This document shows positions 26,467 to 37,400 of a DNA stretch of 64,000 bases, piece by piece. Source of the stretch: Nonlabens tegetincola (GTDB lineage: Bacteria > Bacteroidota > Bacteroidia > Flavobacteriales > Flavobacteriaceae); the NCBI RefSeq assembly GCF_002954355.1, contig NZ_MQVV01000010.1, positions 186,001 to 250,000 of the forward strand. The letters run 5' to 3'. Both the position numbers and the translations under genes were made by a program. How positions within the stretch are numbered: the first letter of the stretch is position 1; every line of letters begins with the position of its first letter. Under the pieces are notes generated by a model, which worked only from the letters and a program-made list of their open reading frames with translations, did not search any database and had not been told where the DNA came from.

Positions 26467-28041
26467 TTAGTAACGTGCTGAAAGATCTTTTGCTACTGCT
26501 GTTAATACGTCAATAGCTTCATCAGTTAATTTTCCAGCCTTAAGAGTATCTAGAGTATCTCTATGCTTTGCATTAAGTAATTCTAAATAATCTCTTTCAA
26601 ATTCTTTTACTTTCTCTACAGGTACATTTCTTAACAAGTTCTTTGAACCAGCATAGATAATTGCAACCTGATCTTCTACCGTGTAAGGTGAGTTTTGAGC
26701 TTGCTTTAAGATCTCTACGTTACGTCTACCCTTTTCAATTACGTTAAGTGTAGCAGCATCAAGATCAGAACCAAACTTAGCAAATGCTTCTAGTTCACGG
26801 AACTGTGCTTGGTCAAGCTTAAGAGTACCCGACACTTTTTTCATAGACTTAATTTGTGCACTACCACCTACACGAGATACCGAAATACCTACGTTAATTG
26901 CTGGACGCACACCAGAGTTAAATAAATCTGATTCTAAGAAAATCTGACCGTCAGTAATCGAAATTACGTTTGTAGGAATATAAGCAGAAACGTCACCAGC
27001 CTGAGTTTCAATAATAGGAAGTGCAGTAAGAGAACCACCACCTTTTACGATAGGCTTAAGACTTTCTGGTAAGTCATTCATATTTTTTGCGATATCATCA
27101 TCTGCAATAACTTTTGCAGCACGCTCTAATAATCTAGAGTGTAGGTAGAAAACGTCTCCTGGATACGCCTCACGTCCTGGTGGACGACGTAATAAAAGAG
27201 ATACCTCACGATATGCAACAGCTTGTTTAGATAAATCATCATATACAATAAGAGCAGGACGACCTGTATCACGGAAGTACTCACCTATTGCTGCACCAGC
27301 AAATGGAGCATATACCTGCATTGGAGCAGGATCAGAAGCATTTGCAGCAACGATGGTAGTATAAGCTAGGGCACCAGCATCTTCTAGTACCTTAGCAATG
27401 TTAGCTACTGTAGAAGCCTTTTGACCAACAGCTACATAAATACAATATACTGGCTCACCAGCATCGTAAAACTCCTTTTGGTTAAGGATTGTATCAATAC
27501 ATACTGTTGATTTACCAGTCTGACGGTCACCAATTACAAGCTCACGCTGTCCACGACCTACAGGAATCATGGCATCAATTGACTTAATACCTGTTTGCAT
27601 TGGTTCGTTTACAGGTTGACGATAGATAACCCCAGGAGCTTTACGCTCAAGTGGCATTTCATAAAGGTCTCCTTCAATAGCTCCTTTACCATCTATAGGC
27701 TCACCTAGTGTGTTTACCACACGACCTACAATACCTTCACCTACTTTGATAGATGCAATACGTTGTGTTCTTTTTACCGTATCACCTTCTTTGATTTCCT
27801 GTGATGGGCCTAAAAGTACCACACCTACGTTATCCTCTTCAAGGTTTAATACGATTCCTTCCATTCCTGTTTCAAAAGAAACAAGTTCTCCATATTGAGC
27901 GTTTGAAAGACCATAAACACGTGCGATACCGTCACCTACAGTAAGAACAGTTCCCACTTCATCAAGAGATGCAGTTGCATCAAATCCTGATAATTGTTGC
28001 TTAAGTATTGCAGATACTTCTGCTGGATTTACTTCTGCCAT
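26467..28041 (-). CDS. atpA: ATP synthase alpha subunit
   Basis: 524-residue F1 alpha subunit with Walker [10 protein letters not shown] around residues 171-179 (Lys177) and the family motif [14 protein letters not shown]. It forms the non-catalytic nucleotide sites of the F1 head. Normal length. It follows atpH after a 103-bp gap that contains a degenerate copy of the dispersed palindrome, and precedes atpG. Confidence 0.98.
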   Translation of the reverse strand: MAEVNPAEVSAILKQQLSGFDATASLDEVGTVLTVGDGIARVYGLSNAQYGELVSFETGMEGIVLNLEEDNVGVVLLGPSQEIKEGDTVKRTQRIASIKVGEGIVGRVVNTLGEPIDGKGAIEGDLYEMPLERKAPGVIYRQPVNEPMQTGIKSIDAMIPVGRGQRELVIGDRQTGKSTVCIDTILNQKEFYDAGEPVYCIYVAVGQKASTVANIAKVLEDAGALAYTTIVAANASDPAPMQVYAPFAGAAIGEYFRDTGRPALIVYDDLSKQAVAYREVSLLLRRPPGREAYPGDVFYLHSRLLERAAKVIADDDIAKNMNDLPESLKPIVKGGGSLTALPIIETQAGDVSAYIPTNVISITDGQIFLESDLFNSGVRPAINVGISVSRVGGSAQIKSMKKVSGTLKLDQAQFRELEAFAKFGSDLDAATLNVIEKGRRNVEILKQAQNSPYTVEDQVAIIYAGSKNLLRNVPVEKVKEFERDYLELLNAKHRDTLDTLKAGKLTDEAIDVLTAVAKDLSARY

Positions 28042-28106
28042 GTTATTGTTTTTATTCTATGTTTAAACCTTGCGGTTTTTACTTTTCTATTAAGTTGTAG
28101 TAAGTA

Positions 28107-28122
28107 CGCTTTTGCGAAAGCA
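28107..28122. repeat. Degenerate dispersed palindrome between atpH and atpA
   Basis: CGCTTTTGCGAAAGCA differs from the 16-bp palindrome at two positions. It lies in the atpH-atpA gap. Confidence 0.65.
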
Positions 28123-28144
28123 AACTAACCACAGATATTATTAT

Positions 28145-28678
28145 TTATTGAGCAAACTCTCTTTTTAACGCACTGAATTTGTTTGTAACACTAGCGTTAA
28201 TTTCCTTATCACCTACTCTTAAAATGAAACCACCTAGTATAGATGAATCTATTTTTTTCTCTAAAGTTACCTCTTTACCAGCAAGTTCGGTTGCCTTAGC
28301 AAGTATTTTTGCTTCTAAGTCTGCTGTAATTTCTACGGCAGTCGTGACTGTAGCAATCTCGCGCTTGTTCATCTCTTCAAATAAGAAGATGTAACGTGTA
28401 GCAACATCGGCAAGGATATCAGCTCTTTTATTGTCCACTAATAGATCAAATGACCCCATAGTTATCGCTCCCGAATCCTTAAAAACTTGACGTAATGCAT
28501 TACGTTTTTGCTCCATCTTAATTAAAGGACTAGATAGAAACTGGCTGAGCTCCTTATTGTTTGCTAGCGTGGCTAGTATGGTTTTCATGTCATCATTCAC
28601 AGCAGCCGCCTCGTTCTTCTCAACCGCGAGATTAAGAATAGCTTTAGCGTATCGTGATGCAGCTCTTGATAATTTCAT
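28145..28678 (-). CDS. atpH: ATP synthase delta subunit
   Basis: 177-residue F1 delta (OSCP-type) subunit that links the peripheral stalk to the alpha subunits. Diagnostic segments are SRAASRYAKAILNLA at the N-terminus and DSSILGGFILRVGDKEINASV near the C-terminus. Normal length. 5 bp downstream of atpF. Confidence 0.96.
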   Translation of the reverse strand: MKLSRAASRYAKAILNLAVEKNEAAAVNDDMKTILATLANNKELSQFLSSPLIKMEQKRNALRQVFKDSGAITMGSFDLLVDNKRADILADVATRYIFLFEEMNKREIATVTTAVEITADLEAKILAKATELAGKEVTLEKKIDSSILGGFILRVGDKEINASVTNKFSALKREFAQ

Positions 28679-28683
28679 AATTC

Positions 28684-29181
28684 CTAGATATTAGCTTCAG
28701 TAAGCATTTTATCAATTAAAGCTAGTTGCGCATCTTTTTCAGATAATTCTTTACGAGTTACCTTTTCGGCGATATCAACAGAAAGTTCAGCTACTTGTGT
28801 TTTAATATCAGCAAGTGCAGCTTTCTTTTCAGCTTCAATAGTTTCTTGTGCTTGTGCGATAATTTTATCAGCTTTTTCTTGAGCTTCAGTGCTTGCCTCG
28901 GCAATCATTTTTTCTTTGATCTCACGAGCTTCTTTAAGCATAGTATCTCTTTGAGCACGAGCCTCGGCAGCAGCAGCTTCATTTGAAGCCTCAAGCTTTT
29001 TCATTTCAAGCTTTGCGTTTTCTGCAGCAGCAAGTGCCTCACTGATTCCTTGCTCACGATCATCTAATGAATTGATGATAGGTTTCCATGCAAATTTCCC
29101 TAATAATACTACTAATATGATAAGGATTATCGCCTGCATGATAAACAAGCCTGGAGAAAAGTCGTTTAAAAGAGTTTCCAT
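28684..29181 (-). CDS. atpF: ATP synthase subunit b
   Basis: 165-residue peripheral-stalk subunit: one N-terminal membrane helix (about 10-30; PGLFIMQAIILIILVVLLGKFAW) and a long charged coiled coil (about 40-150) rich in Ala, Glu and Lys. Normal length. It follows atpE after 93 bp that hold a long hairpin. Confidence 0.96.
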   Translation of the reverse strand: METLLNDFSPGLFIMQAIILIILVVLLGKFAWKPIINSLDDREQGISEALAAAENAKLEMKKLEASNEAAAAEARAQRDTMLKEAREIKEKMIAEASTEAQEKADKIIAQAQETIEAEKKAALADIKTQVAELSVDIAEKVTRKELSEKDAQLALIDKMLTEANI

Positions 29182-29219
29182 TTATAGTTATTCTAAAATT
29201 TGAGTTTAATTCTAATTTT

Positions 29220-29259
29220 AAAACACATCCTGTAACCAACCGTTACAGGAATGTGTTTT
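29220..29259 (-). other. Long hairpin between atpE and atpF
   Basis: 17-bp stem AAAACACATCCTGTAAC / GTTACAGGAATGTGTTTT with one bulged base and a 5-nt loop, in the atpE-atpF gap. In the operon direction no strong T-run follows, so it is more likely a 3' stabiliser or partial terminator for atpE mRNA than a full terminator. On the opposite strand it would be followed by a T-run. Confidence 0.72.
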
Positions 29260-29274
29260 AGTTTTTTTAAGGAA

Positions 29275-29472
29275 TTAGCTTCCTAAGATTAACGCACCAA
29301 ATGCAAGTCCTTCTAGAAGTGCACCGATGATGATCATCGCAGTTTGGATTTTACCAGCAGCCTCAGGTTGACGAGCGATAGCTTCCATCGCTTTTCCACC
29401 GATTTGACCTAAACCGATACCACCACCGATTACGATTAATCCTGCTCCAATTAAATTTAGAGTTCCAGTCAT
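29275..29472 (-). CDS. atpE: ATP synthase subunit c
   Basis: 65-residue proteolipid with two membrane helices. Helix 1 carries the Gly-rich GGGIGLGQIGG; helix 2 carries the ion-binding Glu54 (GALLEGLAFG). The residue after Glu54 is Gly, not the Ser usual in Na+-binding c rings, although a Gln (Q23) is present in helix 1, so proton coupling is more likely. The polar loop is ARQPEA. The long hairpin downstream may raise its expression relative to other subunits, matching its multicopy stoichiometry (inference). Confidence 0.97.
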   Translation of the reverse strand: MTGTLNLIGAGLIVIGGGIGLGQIGGKAMEAIARQPEAAGKIQTAMIIIGALLEGLAFGALILGS

Positions 29473-29489
29473 TGTTATTAAATTAAAAA

Positions 29490-30695
29490 TTAAACAAAAC
29501 GTTCTCTGGTTTCCTCAACCTCACCTTGAGTTAAGATCTCATCCTCATGTTCTTCATCATGATGATGATCGTGTTCTTCAACGGCCATACCGATGAATAA
29601 CGAACTTAACATTGTAAAAATGAAGGCCTGTAAGAAAGCCACTAATAATTCTATTACCATAATGAATAACGCTAGAACTAATGAAAGTCCTGTCGAACCT
29701 ACTGGTCCAAAACTTTCCTTCAAGGTTATCATAAGGGCTATAAGACTCATCACCACAAAGTGACCAGCTGTAATATTTGCAAACAAACGCACTAAAAGTG
29801 AGAACGGCTTAATAAGCACGTATCCTACTAATTCTATAACGGCAAGAATCGGTCTAAGTATAACTGGAACACCTGGCATCCATAAAGTGTGACCCCAAAA
29901 TTCTTTTGTACCACTAAATAGGTAAATAATTGCAGTGAATATTGCAAGACATGCTGTAACTGCAATTTGACCTGTTACATTAAATCCTATAGGAGTAAGT
30001 CCTAATAAATTCAAAATCCAGATGAAGAAAAATACCGTTAATAAATAAGGCATAAATCTTCTATACTTTTTCTCTCCTATGTTAGGACGAGCGATTTCAT
30101 CACGCACATAGATTACTAGAGGCTCTAGTACTCTACCAAATCCAGTTGGGATGTTTTTCTTTTTATACTGCTTAGCTAGTCCACCAAACAATAAAAGTAA
30201 TATCAAACCAGTAACTAAAATTCCGAATACAGATTTTGTGATTGAAAAGTCAAGTACCTTGTGTGCATTAGTTGGGTGATGCTCTTCATCAAAAGCTACA
30301 GTAGTAGCTCCATTATCTAACTCATAGATTTTACTATGAAGTTTAGTTAAGGTAACTCCATCTTTTTGAACAAGCACCTTACCATCATCATCATGATGAA
30401 ATTCAGAAGACATGAAAGTTCTTAAACCTTCACTAGTCCAAACAATTACAGGAAGTGGAAATCCTACATGCTTGCGTTCACCAGCATCGTTTGTATACGA
30501 AAACAGGTGAAAATCGTGAGCATCCTTCAAGTGATGCTTAATGTAAGCGTTAATTTCTTCTTTAGAATTTACTCTACCGCCATCGGCCTCAGTAGTATGG
30601 TTGTCGTGACCATGATCTTCTTGAGCATTAACTGTTCCTGAAAAGACAGTAAAAAGTAAAGCAAAAAAAGCTGTTTTAATATAAGCTCTGTACAT
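29490..30695 (-). CDS. atpB: ATP synthase subunit a with signal peptide and His-rich extensions
   Basis: 401-residue F0 a subunit, about 130 residues longer than the E. coli protein. The extra part is an N-terminal signal peptide (MYRAYIKTAFFALLFTVFSGTVNAQ) followed by a His/Asp-rich periplasmic region (EDHGHDNHTTE), as is normal in Bacteroidota. The essential proton-channel Arg is Arg303 (LLVRLFANITAGH). The C-terminal tail is again His/Glu-rich (HDHHHDEEHEDE). A TACATTTG -7 box lies about 40 bp upstream. It is followed 17 bp later by atpE. Confidence 0.97.
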   Translation of the reverse strand: MYRAYIKTAFFALLFTVFSGTVNAQEDHGHDNHTTEADGGRVNSKEEINAYIKHHLKDAHDFHLFSYTNDAGERKHVGFPLPVIVWTSEGLRTFMSSEFHHDDDGKVLVQKDGVTLTKLHSKIYELDNGATTVAFDEEHHPTNAHKVLDFSITKSVFGILVTGLILLLLFGGLAKQYKKKNIPTGFGRVLEPLVIYVRDEIARPNIGEKKYRRFMPYLLTVFFFIWILNLLGLTPIGFNVTGQIAVTACLAIFTAIIYLFSGTKEFWGHTLWMPGVPVILRPILAVIELVGYVLIKPFSLLVRLFANITAGHFVVMSLIALMITLKESFGPVGSTGLSLVLALFIMVIELLVAFLQAFIFTMLSSLFIGMAVEEHDHHHDEEHEDEILTQGEVEETRERFV

Positions 30696-30734
30696 GTATT
30701 ACACCTTAAATAGTTAGGTTCTCAAATTCGGGTG

Positions 30735-30742
30735 CAAATGTA
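30735..30742 (-). promoter_or_regulatory. -7 box upstream of atpB
   Basis: CAAATGTA on the plus strand reads TACATTTG on the minus strand, an exact TAnnTTTG, 39 bp upstream of the atpB ATG. It suggests the atp genes have their own promoter, separate from the porW-bactofilin transcript. Confidence 0.5.
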
Positions 30743-30819
30743 CGACAAAAAACATTTGAAATAACCTTAAAAACTAGGCTATTATTTTATTAATTTTTTA
30801 AACCGGTTGTAAACGGTAA

Positions 30820-31185
30820 TTATTTATCATTAAGCCACTTAATTACAATGGCAGATTCAATCATGAGATAAATGAAGTAAGGAACAAGTAAGTGTAACTT
30901 ATCAACACGAGATAATGACTCATTTTCTGCTAGCAATTCTGGGAATATTAAAAGTGCTGCTCCTATCTTTACCATTAATATAGCAATGAATACGAATCCT
31001 AGTTTTTCACTAGCAATCGTGTGCACGTAGTTTAAGGCAGCAACTGTAAAATATCCTGCTATACCTAAAAACAAATAGATTTTTACTAAACTGATCTCTC
31101 CTGCTGGGATAAGAAAAAAGTGCGCAGCATACAGTAAAAGGGTAATTACTGTTAATGCTGCAAGGGACTTTACATAAAAATTCAT
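30820..31185 (-). CDS. DUF6168-like four-TM membrane protein
   Basis: 121-residue membrane protein with four hydrophobic segments (LAALTVITLLLYAAHFFLIP; LVKIYLFLGIAGYFTVAAL; LGFVFIAILMVKIGAALLIF; LLVPYFIYLMIESAIVIKWL). Its position upstream of atpB matches the DUF6168 family of Flavobacteriia. It may help assemble or stabilise F0, but no function is proven. Its ATG overlaps the bactofilin stop by one base (TGATG). I find no AtpZ/AtpI-type gene in this cluster. Confidence 0.7.
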   Translation of the reverse strand: MNFYVKSLAALTVITLLLYAAHFFLIPAGEISLVKIYLFLGIAGYFTVAALNYVHTIASEKLGFVFIAILMVKIGAALLIFPELLAENESLSRVDKLHLLVPYFIYLMIESAIVIKWLNDK

Positions 31186-31589
31186 CAGGCAGTTTTACCT
31201 TTTTTACTTGAGTCATTAATGTTTTTAACACCAGATTGCATGCTACAAGTAGCGTTGAACTCTGCGCCTGGTTCTACAGCTAGTTTACCTGTTGTCACTT
31301 CACCATCGATACGAGCAGTTGCTTTGAGCGTTAAAAGATTATCCACTACTAATTTTCCTTTAATGGTTCCCTCAACGTCGGCATTTTGACAACGCATGGA
31401 GCCGTCTATTTTACCTTCTTTCCCTATTACTACTTTGGCTGTAGTTTCCAATGAACCTATAATTGTACCATCTATTCTAAAGCCACCTGTGCTTTTAATA
31501 TCTCCTTCAATAACAGTTCCTTGTCCTATTCGGTTTTGAGATTTTCCTGACTCCATAGTTCCTTTACCTGATTTTTTATCGCTAAACAT
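31185..31589 (-). CDS. Bactofilin (polymer-forming cytoskeletal protein)
   Basis: 134-residue protein whose middle (about 20-115) is a right-handed beta-helix of bactofilin type (IGQGTVIEGDIKSTGGFRIDGTIIGSL...GKLVVDNLLTLKATARIDGEV), with short disordered ends. Bactofilins polymerise without nucleotide and position envelope enzymes. It lies between porW (16 bp upstream) and the DUF6168-like gene (1-bp overlap). Confidence 0.9.
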   Translation of the reverse strand: MFSDKKSGKGTMESGKSQNRIGQGTVIEGDIKSTGGFRIDGTIIGSLETTAKVVIGKEGKIDGSMRCQNADVEGTIKGKLVVDNLLTLKATARIDGEVTTGKLAVEPGAEFNATCSMQSGVKNINDSSKKGKTA

Positions 31590-31605
31590 TTTCTTTAAGG
31601 GTTAT

Positions 31606-34224
31606 TTACTTCATTTCGGCGGTGTACTTATCCAATGATTTATACACTTGAATGATTTTATAGTTTTCTGTTGCTATTGCAATATAAGGTCTTGAAATAT
31701 TATAACCATTTTCTGGTTTCTGTAGTAATTCACCCAATCCTTTGGCTCCTAATTTAGTATTGAAACCGTGAATTACTAACAGTTTTTCGTTTTCATTGTA
31801 CACGTCGGTTGAGTAGGTGAATGAGTATTCCGCTTTCGCGAAAGCGTCATCAAGAGCAGCAGTCAGGTTATCAATTGCAGATTGCTCACTTTTATTAAAC
31901 CTATAAACCAGTTTAAAATCTGTAAGCCCATCTTCTGGAAGGTAAACTTCTGGTATTTTGAGAGATTCTGCTTTTTTTACTAAATCCTGTGCGCTTTTAC
32001 CTATCTCACTGTTTGGATAATTAAGTGCTACATAATCTATTCCTCGCTTATAAGCTTGAAAACCGTATAATCTACCTGATGCAAATGCTTTAAGTAGTTC
32101 TAATCTAGGTACTATATCATCTCCATTGAATATTTTGACATATTCTGGAACAAAAGCTATTACTTGATCGTACTGCTCAGCCTCATACATTTTATACAGT
32201 CTATTATAAACTGCAAGCGGTGTTTCACTATTATCTAATTTTGATTCTGGATTACGCAATAACTCGGCATATCTAGAATCTGGATACTCAGAGATTATTT
32301 TGTTTTTATAGAGACTGGCCTTTTGTGCATTTGGTGTTTTACTGTCTTCCTTATAAATAAGGTATAGGTTGTAAAGGGCAGGTAATTCTAGTTTTTCTAC
32401 TGGTTCAAAATCCAGAAGTCTAGTGAATCGATCAATAGCCAGATCGTTTCTTTTAAATTTCTCTTTATAGATTACACCTAACTGATAGTAGGCAAAGTCT
32501 CTAGAGTCGGCAATGCTGTCTAACACAAATCTGCCTTTTGGTAGTTGTTCAATATAAAAGGAGGTTGTAAACTCTGGTCGTAATTCCTCTTCTTCATTTA
32601 CAATTTCATCTTCTATCTCACCATCCAGGGTAGACTTTTTGTTTTTACGTCGCCAGTTATCCTCTAATTTGCGTTTACCCCATTTTGATCTAAAATCTTG
32701 TTTACCACGAGCAACAGTTTGCGTGTTGTAAAAGTAGAAAGATGAGTTACCTAAAGAAGGTCCTGTAGGTCCTGGTGGCGTTGCTCCACCAAAGGTTGGT
32801 CCTATATTACCTCTTCTAGAAGTTTTGTTATTTTGAATTTTGGAAAAGGCCGTTTGCTGTTGTGCTTCTTTTGCTGCGGCAACTTCGGCAGCTCGAGCTT
32901 CTCTTTCTTCTTGAGCTTTTAAACTGTCAATATATACTTGATAATATTGTTCTTGTTCTTGAGGAGACATTGCTAGTACTTTAAAAATACTATCGGCACT
33001 ACTACGCCATCCTTCATAAACTATAACGCCTTCTAAATTGTCTCGCTTTTTACGTACCAATCTATGTTCTGGCGTGCGTTCCTTATATTGCGCAACTGCG
33101 CTATCATAGTATTTCCCAGCATTGACATATTCTGCCTGATCAAAACTAATTTTTGCAAGTGCACTGTAATTATTACCTCTTAGATATTTATCAGTACCAC
33201 CTTTGGCTCTTAGCGATTTATTAAAGTATTCTTTAGCAAGATTTAAACTGTCCTTGTCATGAAAGTAAATAGCCTTACGAGAATAAATAGCATCTAACCA
33301 CGGTCTATTTTCTCTGTTTTCCTCAAGATCGGTGATGGTTTCAATAAGCTCGGTATCACTATCAACGGCTGGATCGTACAGTTTTATTTTTTCTATAAAA
33401 GCATTTATATAATAACGTCTAGGTATTTTACGATGCCATTCAATAAGTTGATCGTAATGTGCAAAAGCACTGTCGCGTTGACCCGATTTTGCAAATAATT
33501 GCCCTGCAATAAAATTATACCTTGCTTGTGTCTCTCTATTTTTAGTTTGTTGAGCTGCTTTATTCATGTAGACTAACGCGCTATCAACTTCTTCTAAGTT
33601 TAAAAAAGCTTGTGCAAAAATGGCATTTGCCAGTGCTAGATCTTCTTGTTCAAACTTTTCTTCGTCCTGAGAAAGTAATTTTCTCAAGTTCTTAATTGCG
33701 ATTTCATTATTATCTAATCGCATATTTGTTTTTTCTCGCCAGATTTTTGCTCTATTGAGCTCATCACTTTCTGGCATGAACTGTAAAATGTAATTAAATG
33801 CTTCAAGGGCAGGAACAAATCGCTGGTCATAATAGCGAGCTTTTCCTAAAAGCATGTATGCCTCATCGATTTGAGGATTATATTCTACCTCATTGATAAG
33901 CATGCTGTGTTTTTGTACAGCTTTAACCGCTTTTTCTTCAGCTCGTTCAAAATTGGGATCTAGCGCTCGCTGTCCTGGTAAAAAAACCTCGTCCTTAACG
34001 GACATTCTTTCAACTGGTAGAACTTCCCAATAGTTGTCTTTATAATTTTGCTCTAGTTGATCCAGTCCTGCTTGTAAAGCAAGGTCGCCGTTATACAATA
34101 CATTGTATTCTGTTCCTACGGCATGTAGGTTGCGACTTATAAAGGAGTTTTTCTTACGACTACATCCTACAAGTCCTAAAACGACTACAAGTATTAATAA
34201 AAACTGTGATAAATATTTATTCAA
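31606..34224 (-). CDS. porW: T9SS/gliding lipoprotein PorW (SprE)
   Basis: 872-residue TPR-rich lipoprotein with lipobox LVGC (Cys21). Many TPR helices lie between residues 60 and 750, interrupted by a low-complexity Gly/Pro/Ser region (about 475-500). The PorW/SprE family is required for type IX secretion and, in gliding species, motility. This fits the two T9SS cargo proteins in the window. A full palindromic repeat is embedded in frame near the C-terminus and read as DAFAKAEY. It is the first gene of a transcript with the bactofilin. Confidence 0.88.
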   Translation of the reverse strand: MNKYLSQFLLILVVVLGLVGCSRKKNSFISRNLHAVGTEYNVLYNGDLALQAGLDQLEQNYKDNYWEVLPVERMSVKDEVFLPGQRALDPNFERAEEKAVKAVQKHSMLINEVEYNPQIDEAYMLLGKARYYDQRFVPALEAFNYILQFMPESDELNRAKIWREKTNMRLDNNEIAIKNLRKLLSQDEEKFEQEDLALANAIFAQAFLNLEEVDSALVYMNKAAQQTKNRETQARYNFIAGQLFAKSGQRDSAFAHYDQLIEWHRKIPRRYYINAFIEKIKLYDPAVDSDTELIETITDLEENRENRPWLDAIYSRKAIYFHDKDSLNLAKEYFNKSLRAKGGTDKYLRGNNYSALAKISFDQAEYVNAGKYYDSAVAQYKERTPEHRLVRKKRDNLEGVIVYEGWRSSADSIFKVLAMSPQEQEQYYQVYIDSLKAQEEREARAAEVAAAKEAQQQTAFSKIQNNKTSRRGNIGPTFGGATPPGPTGPSLGNSSFYFYNTQTVARGKQDFRSKWGKRKLEDNWRRKNKKSTLDGEIEDEIVNEEEELRPEFTTSFYIEQLPKGRFVLDSIADSRDFAYYQLGVIYKEKFKRNDLAIDRFTRLLDFEPVEKLELPALYNLYLIYKEDSKTPNAQKASLYKNKIISEYPDSRYAELLRNPESKLDNSETPLAVYNRLYKMYEAEQYDQVIAFVPEYVKIFNGDDIVPRLELLKAFASGRLYGFQAYKRGIDYVALNYPNSEIGKSAQDLVKKAESLKIPEVYLPEDGLTDFKLVYRFNKSEQSAIDNLTAALDDAFAKAEYSFTYSTDVYNENEKLLVIHGFNTKLGAKGLGELLQKPENGYNISRPYIAIATENYKIIQVYKSLDKYTAEMK
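31831..31846. repeat. Dispersed palindrome inside porW
   Basis: Perfect CGCTTTCGCGAAAGCG, read as A-F-A-K-A in a C-terminal helix of PorW. Confidence 0.92.
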
Positions 34225-34469
34225 AAGAGCTCTTTTTAAGTCTACCTTACATAACTACAAAGCCTTATAGTTATTGTAATAAGTCGGTAAAAATAAGAAA
34301 ACTGTAGACGTCTATCCTAATCTAAAGAATCAACCAGTAAGTATTCTTTACGGTTATAATACTATTAGTACTAGTTTGTCCAACTCACTCAATCATATTG
34401 GTCATTAACTAAATACCTTTTTTATTTCATCCTTTTGTACCTATTTTTAAACGATAATTAAATGATTGC

Positions 34470-37400
34470 ATGAAAAACTATTTATGGATAGGTGCTTGTT
34501 TGTGGTGCCTACTAATGACTGCTCAACAAGAAGAGAACAGCTTGTTATGGAAAATTACCGGTAATGGTCTAGAAAAACCATCCTACTTATACGGAACCAT
34601 GCACGTGAGCAAAAAGGTGGCTTTTAGACTGGACGATGTTTTTTATAAAGCTCTAAATGAAAGTGATGCTATTGCCCTAGAATCAGATCCAACCTTCTGG
34701 ATGGGTGAGTATTATGAAGAGGAAAAAAATGATCCTAAGAATCTTACTCGTGGTGGATATGATGATGATTTTTATGAAGGCATGTTTAAACTAGGTCATC
34801 CCGAACCTCAACTAGTAAGATACAGTTTAAGATTAGGTGACGAGGCTTTAAACGGTTTTCTTTATAGGAAATCAAATGGCGGCGATAATTTTGAAGAGGA
34901 AACCTACCTGGATTTATTTATTTATCAAGCTGGTAAAAAGAATAATAAGCCCATTATAAGTCTTGAGGATTTTAAAGAATCTCAATATTTAACTACCGTA
35001 GCAGGAAATAGCGAGCCAAAAAAAGAGGTCGATAAATGGTTACAAGAACGTTTAGAAAATAAAAATCGATATACCTTAATGGAAGATGTTTATCGCGATA
35101 GAAACATCTCATTACTAGACAGCATAGGGCAAGCAACCGATACCGAATACTATAGGGAATATATGCTTTACAAGCGTAATCAAAATATGGTTGATGAACT
35201 TATAAAATCCATGGGTGACAAAAGCATTTTTGCAGGTGTAGGAGCAGCACATCTACCTGGGGAAAAAGGTATGATTCACTTACTTGAAAAGGTAGGTTAT
35301 ACGGTCGTACCCTATACGAGTGAACAAACTGAATACGCAAGTGCACAAAAAGAATTACTGGACGATACGTTTGTGGCTCCTACGCTTTCGCGAAAGCGTA
35401 CCGATGACGACTTTATTTCCATTGAAAGTTTTGATGAATTAAGAGGTTTTTCTGCTAGTAATCAAACTTTTATAATGGTGCCAGAAATGACAAATGGTGC
35501 TTATTTAATGATGTATCGTATAAATACATTCCCTTATTTACCAATTACTCCAGAGGAAACAGAAGAAATCAATCTGGATTATATAGAGAATTTTCTGTAC
35601 GAGGATATTCCAGGTGAAATTGTAAGTAAGGAAACAATAACCCGTCCCTATCCTGGTTTTGATATCTTGAATAAAACCAAAAAAGGTGATTATCAACGAT
35701 ACCGTATTTATGAAACACCATTGGAACTACTGATTATAAAATTAGGTGGTAAACAAGGCTATGTTAAACAATATGGCGATTCGATTTTTAATACGTTAGA
35801 AATTAAACAGGTAACTACTGGAATGGAAGAGTTTAATTCTCCTAATAAAGGTTTTAAAGTAATGTTTCCTAAGTACCGCACTGCTACAAACGTTTCCTTA
35901 GCTGGTAAAAAATTACTGCAGGGTAAGAGTGATGGTATTACTTATTTTCTACAGGAAACTGTTGTTAATAGTACTAACTATATTGAAGACGATAAATTTG
36001 AAGCACAGTTCATTGTCGAGGAATTTGCACAAAATCAGAAACTTCAATTAAAAGACGGTTATTTATCAAAAAACCCTTACCAATCATACACTGCCCTAGC
36101 ACAAGACACAATTAATAACACTGCTATGTACTTGCATAGTGTTATGCGTAATAATAAATACTATCTTCTAGGAGCAACTACAACTGATAAAAAAACTGCT
36201 GATGCGTATTTCAATTCGCTTGAATTCAATACTCCTAAGTATGAAAAGTTTGAAACCGTTGTTGACACCGCATTGTATTTCACTGTAAAAAGTCCAGTGG
36301 ACGCACCTTATAGAAAAAGCAATTCTTATGACAGACCAAAGGCACATGAAAGTCTAGAAAAATCTACCACTTACTATACTCCTGCAAACGAGTTTATCAG
36401 AGTAAAAATGGAAAAATTTCATGATCTTCAAATGTATAAGGATGCACAAGAAATGTGGGAAGATTATAACAATGACCTAGCTGATAATTATAGTTTTGAG
36501 GAGTTAGGTGCTACTCTTAAAGATAGTATAACTTCACAAAATAATGACTTATACACCTATTCTAGGACTTATACAGATAGTTCAAGTGCCAAGATTTTAA
36601 AGTTCAAGAATATATATTACAAAGGGCGTATTTATGAAATAAAGACAGTGTATGATACTATCCAAGAACCTTCTGAATTTATATCTAATTTCTTTGAAAC
36701 TTTTGCTCCAAAAGATACTTTACTAGGTAAAGATGTGTTTGTGGATAAGGTTGATATTTTCTTTAATGCAGTTAAAAATAGAGATACACTAGCTTTTATT
36801 TCAAACGAATTACTACGATTTAATAAGAAACACATTGACCAACTCATTGAATGGATACCAACCGTAAAAGCCGATGAGAAGAATTTCAAAAGTGAACGTA
36901 ATGATGCTATAAAACAATTAATGGCGTTACAAGAAGAAGATGATAGAGTGTTACCATTTATTGAATATTTGTATGAACTCTCTTATGATCAACCTGATGT
37001 ACAAAGCCTTATCCTGAACGAACTCATGCGAACTGATACTCGCAAAGGTCAAAAAATATTATTGGGCCTTTTAGAAAAAGATCTACCATTGAGTACCAGT
37101 TATCAGGACAACTTTTTAAGAAGGAATGATCGCAACCTTGTTCTAAGAAAAGAACTATTCCCTGAACTGTTTAAATACGCATCTATCTCAGAATATAAGG
37201 AGCCTGTTTATGAATTGCTAGCTAAACTGAAAGATAGCGGCCTTATGAAAGTAAAGCAGTATAAGCGATATAGAGATCAAATAATCACCGACGGGAAGAT
37301 TGATATTAAACGTAATTTAAGTGCTAGTAGTTCCTATGGTTCTACCAGTAATCTTCTTCCCTATGCAAAACTTATATTTCCATTTAGAGAGGAGCGCAAT

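Noticed and set aside
31010-31231. 73-codon ORF over the bactofilin/DUF6168 junction, considered as a missing AtpZ
   Set aside because: Sequence is Cys/Arg/Ser-rich without a membrane helix pair, unlike AtpZ; it is the shifted frame of the two real genes.
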